NCBI RefSeq assembly: GCF_000615805.1
Contig: NZ_BAMJ01000001.1
Span: 1 to 64,000, forward strand
Source of the DNA: Latilactobacillus fuchuensis DSM 14340 = JCM 11249
GTDB lineage: Bacteria > Bacillota > Bacilli > Lactobacillales > Lactobacillaceae
Reading direction: 5' to 3'
Length of the DNA stretch: 64,000 nt
Within the stretch, counting starts at the first letter, position 1, and each line of letters begins with the position of its first letter. Positions 18,197 to 26,807 of this stretch are shown piece by piece. Position numbers and translations under genes: made by a program. The notes under the pieces are model-generated. The model did not search any database, was not told the DNA's origin, and saw only the letters and a list, made by a program, of their open reading frames with translations.

Positions 18197-19163
18197 AACA
18201 CATTGGTTTAAAAAACTGGCCGTCGCACTTTTCTGTAGCATCTGGTTAATCGGCGCCGCCTTTGGCTACCACTATCTCTACGGTAATCAAACAGCCGAAG
18301 CCAAAACCGTGATTACGATTGGCTATCAAAAAGGCGATATTTTCCAGATTGCCAAACTCGATGGTGGTCTTGAAAAAGCGTTGGAAAAGGAAAACTACAC
18401 CGTTAAATGGCATGAATTCGTCGACGGTAGCGCCTTACAAGAAGCGCTTAAAACCGGTTCAATTGACTTCGGTCGGACTGGTAACACGCCACCGGTGATT
18501 GCGCAAAGCAGTGGCGCGCAAATCGTCTATGCCGCTGCCGGTTATTCTAAATACCAAGGTAGTGCAATCCTGATTCCTAAAAATAGTACCGTTAAATCAG
18601 TCAAAGCCTTGAAAGGCCAAAAGATTGCAGTTGCGAAAGGCACTAGCGCTCATTACTTCTTAATCAGAGCCCTCAAAAAAGCTGGCCTGACTTTGAACGA
18701 TGTTGATGTTCAATATCTAGACGCTGGTGCCGCTCGAATTGCCTTTGAAAAGGGCGCCGTTGCTGCTTGGGTCACATGGGACCCCTATACCGCTTCGGCA
18801 CAAACTGATATCGGCGCGCAAATCCTAACGACCGCCGAAGGTTATACGACCGATCGTGATTTCATTTTATCCACTAAATCCTTTACGACCGCTAATCCTG
18901 ACGTGACTAAACTCGTCGTCAGTCAGACCAATAAGGCCCTCAAACGCGCCAATCAAAATAAAAGCCAATTGATTAAAAACCTCGCCAAGGCGTTGAAGAT
19001 GGATCAAGCGACGATCACCTTGATGGTCAACCGCCGGACTTACGGGCTAGAATCAATCTCCACCGAAATTTTGAAAGAACAACAATCCATCGCCGATACT
19101 TTCTACGATTTAAAATTAATCAAAAAGAAAGTCGACGTTCAATCCGCTAAAATCGAAAATTAA
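18189..19163 (+). CDS. SsuA-like sulfonate ABC transporter binding protein
   Basis: A 324-residue extracytoplasmic solute-binding protein with one N-terminal membrane segment (about residues 9-27) but no lipobox, so it is membrane-tethered or secreted. TIGYQKGDIFQIAK, GSIDFGRTGNTPPVIAQ, KGTSAHYFLIRALKKAGL and AAWVTWDPYTASAQ are the hallmark blocks of the SsuA/TauA/NrtA family for aliphatic sulfonates, taurine or nitrate. GGAGG at 18176 precedes the ATG. It forms a complete transporter with the two following genes. Linkage to an acyl-CoA ligase is atypical for sulfonate uptake, and no SsuD/TauD desulfonase is seen, so the true ligand may differ. Confidence 0.85.
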   Translation: MAKTHWFKKLAVALFCSIWLIGAAFGYHYLYGNQTAEAKTVITIGYQKGDIFQIAKLDGGLEKALEKENYTVKWHEFVDGSALQEALKTGSIDFGRTGNTPPVIAQSSGAQIVYAAAGYSKYQGSAILIPKNSTVKSVKALKGQKIAVAKGTSAHYFLIRALKKAGLTLNDVDVQYLDAGAARIAFEKGAVAAWVTWDPYTASAQTDIGAQILTTAEGYTTDRDFILSTKSFTTANPDVTKLVVSQTNKALKRANQNKSQLIKNLAKALKMDQATITLMVNRRTYGLESISTEILKEQQSIADTFYDLKLIKKKVDVQSAKIEN

Positions 19164-19180
19164 TAGTCAGTAGGTGTGTC

Positions 19181-19951
19181 ATGCAAAAGTTCAAAACTAA
19201 GCTCCTCAATTTCTGTTTGCCGGCATTACTGCCCGTCAGTTTACTACTGATTTGGCAAATCGCGAGTCAGTTCAATTTAATTTCCACTAAATTTTTCCCG
19301 GCCCCTTCAACCATTATCAAAACAGTTTACACCTTAGTGCAGGGCAAAGAACTCTTCAAAAACGTCACCATCAGTCTTTACCGCGCCACTTTGGGCCTCG
19401 GAATCGGTGCCAGCTTAGGCATACTACTCGGGCTACTGACCGGCCTCTCCCACCGTGCCAACCAATTACTCGATTCGACCATCCAAATGATCCGCAACAT
19501 CCCGCATCTCGCATTACTCCCGCTCGTCATCGCCTGGTTCGGGGTGGGCGAAACCAGTAAGATTTTTCTAGTGGCCGTTGGCGTCTTCTTTCCCTTGTAT
19601 GCCAACACGGTACACGGGATTCAAAGCGTTGATCCAGAATTGATTGAAATGGGCCACGTTTACCAGTTGAGTCGTTGGCAACTCTTCACCGATATTATCT
19701 TCCCGAGTGCGCTGCCGGCCATCCTAGTCGGGCTACGTTACGCGCTCGGCATTATGTGGACGACACTAATCGTCGCCGAAACGATTGCATCCGATTCCGG
19801 TATCGGCTATATGGCAATGAACGCCCGTGAATTCATGCAGATGGATGTGATTCTCGTCAGTATTTTGATTTATGCGTTACTCGGTAAAATATCAGATTTA
19901 ATTGCTAAGTTTTTCGAAAATGAAGCCAATCACTGGCAAATTAATGAATAA
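19181..19951 (+). CDS. SsuC-like ABC transporter permease
   Basis: A 256-residue permease with about six membrane segments and the EAA loop of binding-protein-dependent transporters (ELIEMGHVYQLSRWQLFTDIIFPSALPAILVGLRYALGIMW). NIPHLALLPLVIAWFGVGETSKIFLVAVGVFFPLYANT is typical of the SsuC/TauC/NrtB group. A GTAGGTG-like ribosome binding site precedes the ATG. It follows the binding-protein gene by 17 bases and the ATPase gene follows at 13 bases. Confidence 0.9.
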   Translation: MQKFKTKLLNFCLPALLPVSLLLIWQIASQFNLISTKFFPAPSTIIKTVYTLVQGKELFKNVTISLYRATLGLGIGASLGILLGLLTGLSHRANQLLDSTIQMIRNIPHLALLPLVIAWFGVGETSKIFLVAVGVFFPLYANTVHGIQSVDPELIEMGHVYQLSRWQLFTDIIFPSALPAILVGLRYALGIMWTTLIVAETIASDSGIGYMAMNAREFMQMDVILVSILIYALLGKISDLIAKFFENEANHWQINE

Positions 19952-19964
19952 AGGTGGTTTTAAA

Positions 19965-20696
19965 ATGCAAACAGTTCTGGAATTAAAAGCAGTTACCAAA
20001 AAATTCAACGGCCAAACCATTCTAAATCCGATTGATTTGACCATTCAGCAAAACGACTTTATCGCCGTTATCGGGAAAAGTGGTGCTGGTAAAAGTACAT
20101 TACTGCGGATGATCGCCGGTTTAAGTGCCCCTAGTTCAGGCAGCATCTGGCAAAACCAGCAGCGCGTCACAACCACCAACGCCATGACCCGAATCATGTT
20201 CCAAAATCCTCGGTTGCTCCCTTGGAAAACCGTCGCACAAAATCTCAGTATTGGCCAAGCTAAAATCACCTCTGAACAATTAGCAACCACCTTAGCCCAA
20301 GTTGATCTGACGGCCAATCAACATCAATACCCGCTAACCCTCTCTGGTGGCCAGCAACAACGTGTTGCCTTAGCACGTATCTTATTACACCATCCCGAGC
20401 TACTATTGCTTGACGAACCGTTTGGCGCCTTAGACGCTTTCACCCGACAATCAATGCAACAACTCATTGAAAACCTGTGGAAAGCCCAACAATTAACCGC
20501 CCTATTGGTGACCCATGATATTGAAGAAGCCGTTGCGCTCGCTTCTAAAATCGTGATTGTCGGCCAACAACAATTGCTCCAAGAAATTCCGATTAATCTA
20601 CCGCGTCCACGAGATCGGCATAGTCCAGCATTTAAAGCGATCGTTCAACAAATCATTAGCCAACTCGAAACCAGCCAAGTTCAACCGGCTGGATAA
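19965..20696 (+). CDS. SsuB-like ABC transporter ATPase
   Basis: A 243-residue ATPase of the nitrate/sulfonate/taurine transporter type. Walker A GKSGAGKSTLL, Q-loop MFQNPRLLPWKTV, signature LSGGQQQRVALARILLHHPELLLLDEPFGALD with Walker B and D-loop, and the H-loop VTHDIEEA. The ATG at 19965, after AAGGTGG, is preferred to upstream in-frame starts that overlap the permease. Last gene of the cluster, followed by a strong terminator. Confidence 0.93.
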   Translation: MQTVLELKAVTKKFNGQTILNPIDLTIQQNDFIAVIGKSGAGKSTLLRMIAGLSAPSSGSIWQNQQRVTTTNAMTRIMFQNPRLLPWKTVAQNLSIGQAKITSEQLATTLAQVDLTANQHQYPLTLSGGQQQRVALARILLHHPELLLLDEPFGALDAFTRQSMQQLIENLWKAQQLTALLVTHDIEEAVALASKIVIVGQQQLLQEIPINLPRPRDRHSPAFKAIVQQIISQLETSQVQPAG

Positions 20697-20700
20697 CCAA

Positions 20701-20743
20701 AAAAAGGTGTTTATCCTGAAAACTCAGGATAAACACCTTTTTT
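20701..20743 (+). terminator. Terminator of the accessory cluster
   Basis: AAAGGTGTTTATCCTG / CAGGATAAACACCTTT hairpin followed by T6, five bases after the ssuB-like stop codon. Confidence 0.9.
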
Positions 20744-20761
20744 GAATTGCTAGATAATTGA

Positions 20762-21262
20762 TAACGTGCAGTTACTCACAGTTTCCTGTGCTCAGCTACG
20801 TCTGGCAAACAAAGTCCATAGTGCGGCCTTTATTCACCAGACTAGGCTAATGCTCCGAAACTACCCGTGAGTGACGGCACTTCGATCATAACGTGCTTCT
20901 CAAGTAGCCTTTTCCGGTTAACTACAAAATCAGCGTTATGATTCAGAGTACAAATCATAACGCTGATTTTTAGGTTAATCCTCAAAGCCTGACCAACTTG
21001 AGTCAGCACTCAGATTATAACGTGCTTCTCAGCCAACTTCTTCCGTCTAGCTACGAATCGCAAGTTATGACTAACCCCAGTCATAACTCACAATTCTAGG
21101 CTATACTCAGAAGTTAACCGGCTGAGTCTAGCACTTCTCTTCTAACGTGCTTTTGAGTTGCAACAACCTCCGCTTAACCTAAAATTCCCCAGTTATCTTA
21201 AAATCAAGATAACTGGGGAATTTTCTGTTAATGCTCAGTTGCTGACCGCAACTCAACGCACT
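20762..21262. repeat. Tandem array of four palindromic repeat units, class 1
   Basis: The stretch between the ssuB-like and S1 genes holds no ORF worth calling. It consists of four head-to-tail units of about 120-130 bases: A 20762-20888, B 20889-21017, C 21018-21142, D 21143-21262. Each starts AACGTGC and ends GCACTT or GCACTC, and folds on itself. Outer arms pair (GTGCTTCTCAAG / CTTGAGTCAGCAC in B; TTGAGTTGC / GCAACTCAA in D). Semi-conserved CTARCTACRAA and TTAGGCTAATNCTC-like shoulders enclose a central stem whose sequence differs in every unit yet stays paired. Unit D ends three bases from the S1 gene stop codon and its central stem may terminate that gene. Confidence 0.85.
21181..21224. 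terminator. Central stem of repeat unit D, likely S1-gene terminator
   Basis: AAAATTCCCCAGTTATCTT pairs perfectly with AAGATAACTGGGGAATTTT around a 6-base loop. On the minus strand it lies 42 bases after the S1 stop codon. It lacks a long T-tract, so termination is likely but not certain. Confidence 0.5.
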
Positions 21263-21265
21263 TAC

Positions 21266-22477
21266 TTATTTATCTAATGATTTACCAATCAAATCGCCGA
21301 TACTAAAACCAGATTCTTCTTCTGGCATTTGATAATCAGATGGTGCAACATCTTTTGGTTCAGAATCTTTCGCACCCGCTGGTTTTTCTTGTAACGCTTT
21401 GATTGATAAACCTAAACGTTGTTGATCTGGATCAACATTCAAGACTTTAACTTGAACTGTTTGACCTTCTTCTAAAACATCGTTTGGTGTCGCAATGTGT
21501 TGATGTGAGATTTGTGAAATATGCACAAGACCTTCAACACCTGGGAATACTTCAACAAAAGCACCGAAAGTTGTCAAACGTTTGACAACGCCTTCTAAAA
21601 CACTTCCAACAGGTGCTTTTTCAGCAATTTCATCCCAAGGACCAGGTTGTGTATCTTTAATCGATAATGAAATCCGGCCTTTTTCTTGATCTAATGCTAA
21701 GACCTTCACCTTAACCGTTTCACCAACCGTCAAAACATCTGCTGGTTGTTTAATATGGTCATATGAAATTTCAGAAACGTGGACTAAACCGTCAACGCCG
21801 CCTAAATCAATAAAGGCACCAAAGTTGGTTAAACGCGCAACTTCACCTTCGATAATATCACCAGGTAATAGTTTTTCAAAAACGGCTTGCAATTGTGCTT
21901 TACGTTCTTGTTCAACTAACGCTTTACGTGATAAGATTAAACGATTTTCACTTGGTTCAATTTCAATAATTTGTAAGGTCATTTCTTGGCCTTTATAACC
22001 ATCCAAGTTACGGACAAAACGGTCTGAGATCATTGAAGCGGGTACAAAACCACGAACGCCTTCAACATCAACGACTAAACCACCCTTAACAACGCTTGAG
22101 ACAGTCGCTGTTACGGTTTCTTGATTCGTAAATTTAGCTTCAATTTCAGCCCAAATTTTACGTGCTTCTAAACGACGTTTTGATAATAAATAACTACCAT
22201 TTTCTTTATCATTACCAATTGTTGAAATAACGACTAAGGCCATTTCATCCCCAACCTTAACGATATCTGATAATTGGTCAATGGGTTGACTTGAGAGTTC
22301 TTTTTGAGGAACGACCCCTTCAACACCAGTGCCCTGAATTCCAACAATGACTTGGCGATCTTCAATTGCTAAAACTTCACCCTGAACAACGTCCCCAATT
22401 TTGACTTCGTGGACACTGTTCAAAGCAGCTGCCATAGCTTCGCTGCTCTGAGTTTCATTCAAGTTAGCATCACTCAT
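21266..22477 (-). CDS. rpsA: S1 domain RNA-binding protein (RpsA/YpfD-like)
   Basis: A 403-residue protein with four S1 RNA-binding domains, at about residues 20-95, 110-178, 195-265 and 280-350, shown by repeats such as GDIIEGEVARLTNFGAFIDLGGVDGLVHVSEISYDHI. The tail is acidic. Low-GC Gram-positive bacteria carry this shortened relative of ribosomal protein S1 next to cmk, as here (91 bases apart). It probably assists mRNA binding or translation; whether it is a true ribosomal protein is unsettled. Confidence 0.92.
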   Translation of the reverse strand: MSDANLNETQSSEAMAAALNSVHEVKIGDVVQGEVLAIEDRQVIVGIQGTGVEGVVPQKELSSQPIDQLSDIVKVGDEMALVVISTIGNDKENGSYLLSKRRLEARKIWAEIEAKFTNQETVTATVSSVVKGGLVVDVEGVRGFVPASMISDRFVRNLDGYKGQEMTLQIIEIEPSENRLILSRKALVEQERKAQLQAVFEKLLPGDIIEGEVARLTNFGAFIDLGGVDGLVHVSEISYDHIKQPADVLTVGETVKVKVLALDQEKGRISLSIKDTQPGPWDEIAEKAPVGSVLEGVVKRLTTFGAFVEVFPGVEGLVHISQISHQHIATPNDVLEEGQTVQVKVLNVDPDQQRLGLSIKALQEKPAGAKDSEPKDVAPSDYQMPEEESGFSIGDLIGKSLDK

Positions 22478-22568
22478 ACCTAAAATCCTCCTTAACGACT
22501 GACTGTCTATACACTTCTATTTTAGTTGAATTCCCGCTGAATTACCAGTTTTTTCCCTTGGTAATTCA

Positions 22569-23234
22569 CTAATTTGGCATCTTTTGTTTCGTAATCGCTA
22601 ATATTTCAGCGACAACTTGCTCAATTGTTAATTTAGTCGTGTCAATTTCAACCGCATCGGCCGCTTTCCGCAATGGTGAAACGGCCCGCGTACTATCTTT
22701 TTGATCTCTTAATTCAATTTCAGCTTGCAACGTTGCTAATGGCGTATCGATGCCCTTAGTGATGTTTTCAGCGTATCGGCGTTGTGCACGTTCTTTGGCA
22801 CTGGCGACCATAAAAATCTTGACCGCAGCATCGGGCAACACCGTAGTTCCGATATCCCGACCGTCCATCACAACTTGTCCTTGATCGGCAATCTGCCGTT
22901 GACGTTTAACCATTTCTGTTCGCACCGCTGCTAAGGCTGCCACTTGTGAGACGTTATTAGTAATTTCGGGTGTCCGAATCGTCAATGTGACGTCCTCACC
23001 ATTTAGGAAAACTTTTTGACCCGCTTGATCGGGTTGGAATTCAATTTGAGCGTCCACTAATTTAGCCATCAAACCCGCTTCATCCCCGTAATCTAGCCCC
23101 AAACGATTCGCAAGCACGGTTGTCGCCCGATACATCGCACCGGTATCTACGTATACGAAACCTAATTGCGTCGCAACAATCTTCGCAACGGTACTCTTAC
23201 CAGATGATGCTGGTCCATCAATTGCAATTTGCAT
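22569..23234 (-). CDS. cmk: Cytidylate kinase
   Basis: A 221-residue kinase phosphorylating CMP/dCMP with ATP. P-loop IDGPASSGKSTVAKI at the N-terminus, YVDTGAMYRATT (NMP binding), VVMDGRDIGTTVLPDA and KIFMVASAKERAQRRY are family blocks. AGGAGGAT precedes the ATG. It lies upstream of the S1 gene and downstream of a terminator that follows the LysM gene. Confidence 0.96.
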   Translation of the reverse strand: MQIAIDGPASSGKSTVAKIVATQLGFVYVDTGAMYRATTVLANRLGLDYGDEAGLMAKLVDAQIEFQPDQAGQKVFLNGEDVTLTIRTPEITNNVSQVAALAAVRTEMVKRQRQIADQGQVVMDGRDIGTTVLPDAAVKIFMVASAKERAQRRYAENITKGIDTPLATLQAEIELRDQKDSTRAVSPLRKAADAVEIDTTKLTIEQVVAEILAITKQKMPN

Positions 23235-23257
23235 TCAAAAATCCTCCTAAAAATCAT

Positions 23258-23290
23258 TAAAAAAGGCTGGAGAAAATCCTCCAGGCCTTC
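23258..23290 (-). terminator. Terminator of the recQ-LysM run
   Basis: AAGGCCTGGAG / CTCCAGCCTT hairpin followed on the minus strand by T6. Confidence 0.85.
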
Positions 23291-23298
23291 AATTGTTA

Positions 23299-23958
23299 TT
23301 ATTTAATATTGAGTTGCGTCCCTGGTGCAACACTTGAACTAGAGGTTAATCCTGGATTTAACGCTAATAATTGATCTAACGTCATCCCGTTATTAACCGC
23401 TGCACGGTACAGGCCTTCGCCCGATTTAAGCGTGTAAGTCCCAGTTGCTGATTCAGAGCTACTGCTACTCGTTTCAGCAGCACTACTACTATCAGCAGCT
23501 GCTTGACTAGCACTTGCAGCTTGTTGACTCTCAGCGGCTGCCTGACTACTACTTGCAGCGGCGGCTTGTTCATCACTGGCCGCTTTAGCGCTACTTTCAC
23601 TGGCTGCCTTAGCTTTGTCTTCACTGGCAACTTTCGCTTTACTCTCGCTAATTGATTGCGACTTCTTAGCCGCTTTCTTAGCACTACTACTGTCAGTATT
23701 ATCGACAACAATCTTGGAAGATTCTTCAACCGGTTTGTTGGCCCGACTAGAATGGACGGTGTAGGCAATAATTGGAAAAGCAATCATTAACACTAATAAA
23801 ACACCTAAAATAATGGCAAAATAAGTATTACCCTTTTCTTTACTCTTGGAAGCAACACGGGATAAATTACCTTTGGCATCACGATCATCATCAAATTGTG
23901 TTTCCCAGGGTTTATCTTCCGTCTGATTATCTGTTTTTTTCTTGTCATCTTTGAGCAT
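23299..23958 (-). CDS. Membrane-anchored LysM-domain protein (YpbE-like)
   Basis: A 219-residue protein: charged cytosolic N-terminus (LKDDKKKTDNQTEDKPWETQ), one membrane segment (about residues 48-70), a long low-complexity Ala/Ser/Lys linker (about 85-165) suited to crossing the wall, and a C-terminal LysM domain (YTLKSGEGLYRAAVNNGMT to PGTQLNIK) that binds peptidoglycan. The ATG at 23958 follows GAGGG; the upstream in-frame extension lacks a ribosome binding site. B. subtilis has the similar ypbE gene in the same ypbB-recS neighbourhood. Last gene before a terminator. Confidence 0.88.
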   Translation of the reverse strand: MLKDDKKKTDNQTEDKPWETQFDDDRDAKGNLSRVASKSKEKGNTYFAIILGVLLVLMIAFPIIAYTVHSSRANKPVEESSKIVVDNTDSSSAKKAAKKSQSISESKAKVASEDKAKAASESSAKAASDEQAAAASSSQAAAESQQAASASQAAADSSSAAETSSSSSESATGTYTLKSGEGLYRAAVNNGMTLDQLLALNPGLTSSSSVAPGTQLNIK

Positions 23959-24026
23959 TGACGGCCCTCCCTCTCGGTATTCTTTGATATTGTACCATAG
24001 ACTTTTCAAAAAAACTTTAAAAAACG

Positions 24027-25464
24027 CTAAAACAATTGGGTCAAAATCCTATCCCATGGCGTTAAACTGTTTATTTTAGGGGCTTTATCATTAATTGCGT
24101 ATGCTAAATTAATTTTTTCTAAAAATTCTAAATTCGTTTGATTTCCACAACAAGTGTCATTATGGTTAACTTGGTGAATCGTTTCATCGAAATAATTAAT
24201 GATAAATTGGCGGCGACAATCTTTAAAAGCCAAATAATCAAGCATTGTCTGCAAGGCGAACTGTTTTTCTTTTTGACGATTCGTCAATAATTGTTCGACC
24301 GCATTAGCCGATAAACCGAGTTGTTGGTAGCGGCGTAATAATTCAAATTCGTTGCCCTCACTTTTTTTAAACAAATCCGGTTGCTTAAAAAATTGCTGAA
24401 TCAAACTGTTGGCTGGAATCCCAAAATCAACCAATGCCTGTTGTAAATACAGATCTTGCGGCGTGGTCAGCACCATCGCGTAAGCTGGTTGTCCATCACG
24501 GCCCGCACGCCCAATTTCTTGCAGATAACTTTCAATATTCTGTGGCACATGGTAATGAATGACATAGCGAATATCGGCCTTGTTGATTCCCATCCCAAAC
24601 GCATTGGTCGCACAAATCACATCAATCGTTCCGTCCATATATTGTTGCTGAATCACGTAGCGTTCCTGTGTCGATAGTGCAGCGTGATAGTAAGCCACCC
24701 GTTGATTCGTCTGTTGTTGCAATAAATTCGCAATCTCAACGGTCTTTTGACGACTCGAGAAATATATAATTCCGGGACCTTGACTATTTTTAACCAATTG
24801 AACTAAATAGGCATCCTTAGATTGTTCGTCTGGTTGCGGACTAACCCCCAGATAAATATTAGGCCGGTCGACCGACGTTAGGACTTGCTCAACGGCGTTT
24901 AAGCCTAATTTGTCAATGATATCTAATCGAACCTGGGCATTTGCGGTAGCCGTCAACGCCAACGTTGCAGTCGGCTTTAGCTGCTTTTTAATGCCAGCTA
25001 GCGCTAAATAATCCGGCCGAAAATCAATCCCCCATTGTGAGATACAGTGCGCTTCATCGACCACGAACAGATCAATCTGACATTGTTGTAAAGCGACTAG
25101 TGTTTCCGGATTGCTTAACGTTTCTGGCGCCATAAAGATAAACCGAAAATCTGGCAAATGGCGTAGCAACTGTTGGCGTTGCCCATACTCCAAATTGGAA
25201 TTAATCGCGACTGCGCGCTTTTCACCTTGATAATTCAGTTGTACCACTTGATCTTGCATTAACGCAATCAATGGCGACACAATCACGGTTGTATGGCCCA
25301 AACAATAGGCCGGTAACTGGTAACACAACGACTTACCCGTGCCGGTCGGTAAAACGGCCAGTGTATCCCGACCAGCCAAGACAGCCTGAATAACGGCCGC
25401 TTGTCCCGGTTTAAAGGTGTCGTAGCCAAAGCGCTGTTTTTAAAACCTGTTGAATGTCCCACAT
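24027..25464 (-). CDS. recQ: RecQ-family DNA helicase (RecS type), one frameshift near the start
   Basis: An ATP-dependent 3'-5' DNA helicase of recombination and repair. Motifs: PTGTGKSLCYQLPA (Walker A), VVDEAHCISQWGIDFRPDY (DEAH), ALTATANAQVR, IIYFSSRQKT and GRAGRDGQPA. Like B. subtilis RecS it is short and lacks an HRDC domain. The intended start is ATG at 25464, overlapping the ypbB stop (TAATG), but the frame breaks at the T5 run 25437-25441. Removing one base gives MWDIQQVLKQRFGYDTFKPGQ joined to the helicase core, about 478 residues. As written, only an internal start is open. Confidence 0.85.
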
Positions 25465-26486
25465 TATTGGCCCGCCACCTTTAATTTAATTTGATATAAC
25501 CGGTATTCAAAAAAATCAATCGCCGGAACCGTCGCTTGAACGGTTTGAAAACTGACCGCCGCATCCTGCGCGAATAACGTGGCTAACTCGCTCTGATGCG
25601 TTAAATAATCAACAAACGGAAACTGCGGCACTAATATGGCGATTTCGAGTAGATGTTCCAGAATCGTACCACGTTTAATGTGCCGTTGCTGGCTGATTTG
25701 ATCAACCGTCTGCCCCGATTGGATAGCTTGCCAGGTTTGAGCGGTACTCTGACTTAACCGGCTTGGCTTATCCAACACTAATCCCCCTAAAATCGGAAAT
25801 TGAGCTGGTGATTGGCGCAACCGTGTTAAGAGCTGCGCAAACCCGTCAAGCGTTTGTAATTCAATAGCCAACGGCGATTGTCCCAACAGTTGCACGAGCT
25901 GTTGCTGGCTACTACCGGTGACTTGATGGCCGACTAAGCGATTGGCCAATAGATTAGCCTGTTCGGTGGTGAGTTCCTGTAACAGCAGCCTGAGCTCAGT
26001 TTGAACCTGTTGCGGGAAATCAGTTTGTTGTTTATGTTGTTTAAACCAATAGACGACTTGGTTGCGTTCGTGTAAACTGATGGTCACAGGGAAATAGCGC
26101 TGGTTATGGTGGGCGTATTCTGATGTGATTTGGAGTGCCAGTAATAAGCGACTTTGAAACGCCGTCAATTTGCCCATCTGTGGCCCATCATAATGCGTCG
26201 GCCAAAATAAGGTTGGTCGGATTGCTTGTTTTTGTTGATCACCGGCTGGCGTCAACCAAGCAAAGCGATCATCACAGACTAACCAACCCGCTTCGACCAT
26301 TTTATTTAATATCGCTTGAAATTGCGTCAATGATAGATTAGGATAAATTTGAAGCCATTTTAAAATATCGTAATCTAACGCCGCGTATAAATTAGACGTC
26401 GTACGCTTACCGACCAAGGTGTAATAGACCACTTGGTAGCGGCGCTTATCGGTACTCAATAAACATAAAAGATAATCAATTAACAT
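25464..26486 (-). CDS. ypbB: YpbB family protein with C-terminal helix-turn-helix
   Basis: A 340-residue soluble protein upstream of recQ, with a one-base stop/start overlap. It begins MLIDYLLCLLSTDKRRYQVVYYTLVGKRTTSNLYAALDYDIL and near residue 275 has a helix-turn-helix-like TVDQISQQRHIKRGTILEHLLE of the kind found at the C-terminus of RecQ-associated YpbB proteins. Coupling suggests it works with the helicase, but no activity is established. AAGGAA precedes the start; only 24 bases separate its ATG from the divergent ferredoxin gene. Confidence 0.85.
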   Translation of the reverse strand: MLIDYLLCLLSTDKRRYQVVYYTLVGKRTTSNLYAALDYDILKWLQIYPNLSLTQFQAILNKMVEAGWLVCDDRFAWLTPAGDQQKQAIRPTLFWPTHYDGPQMGKLTAFQSRLLLALQITSEYAHHNQRYFPVTISLHERNQVVYWFKQHKQQTDFPQQVQTELRLLLQELTTEQANLLANRLVGHQVTGSSQQQLVQLLGQSPLAIELQTLDGFAQLLTRLRQSPAQFPILGGLVLDKPSRLSQSTAQTWQAIQSGQTVDQISQQRHIKRGTILEHLLEIAILVPQFPFVDYLTHQSELATLFAQDAAVSFQTVQATVPAIDFFEYRLYQIKLKVAGQ

Positions 26487-26510
26487 CTTAAATTCCTTAT
26501 CCTAGAAAGT

Positions 26511-26750
26511 GTGAATTCATTGTTATATAGTCGTGTTATTGCTGAACGTTGTATTGCCTGTGGCCTCTGCCAATTGAAGGCGCCAACCCTCTTCGATTAT
26601 GATGCCGATGGTGTTGCTTTCTTTAAACCTGATCAAAATCAAGGTCAGGTCTCCATCGACAATCCACGTGATCAAATTGCGTTCAAATCAGCTTATACAG
26701 CTTGTCCAACGGGCGCAATTGTTCGTCAATCAACCCCATTTTCATCCTAG
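26511..26750 (+). CDS. fer: Single-cluster ferredoxin
   Basis: A 79-residue ferredoxin for electron transfer. CIACGLC with the later CPTGAI supplies four cysteines for one [4Fe-4S] cluster, and the acidic middle is typical of Bacillus-type Fer. The GTG at 26511 is used; TTG at 26520 would shorten it by three residues and is equally plausible because the ribosome binding site (AGAAAG) is poor. Divergent from ypbB, as in Bacillus, with only 24 bases between starts. Confidence 0.9.
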   Translation: MNSLLYSRVIAERCIACGLCQLKAPTLFDYDADGVAFFKPDQNQGQVSIDNPRDQIAFKSAYTACPTGAIVRQSTPFSS

Positions 26751-26763
26751 CATATCCCCACGT

Positions 26764-26800
26764 AAAAAGACACTAACCAGTCGCGGTTAGTGTCTTTTTA
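26764..26800. terminator. Bidirectional terminator between fer and ribU
   Basis: AAAAAGACACTAACC / GGTTAGTGTCTTTTT hairpin with A/T tracts on both sides, placed between convergent genes. Confidence 0.88.
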
Positions 26801-26807
26801 TTCAGCC

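Noticed and set aside
15549-20696. Mobile genomic island
   Set aside because: The strand switch and operon content suggest transfer, but there is no integrase, transposase or att-like repeat, and base composition looks like the surroundings.
20762-21262. CRISPR array or tRNA cluster
   Set aside because: Units are about 125 bases with internal palindromes, not short direct repeats with spacers, and no cas genes, anticodon loops or T-loop motifs are present.
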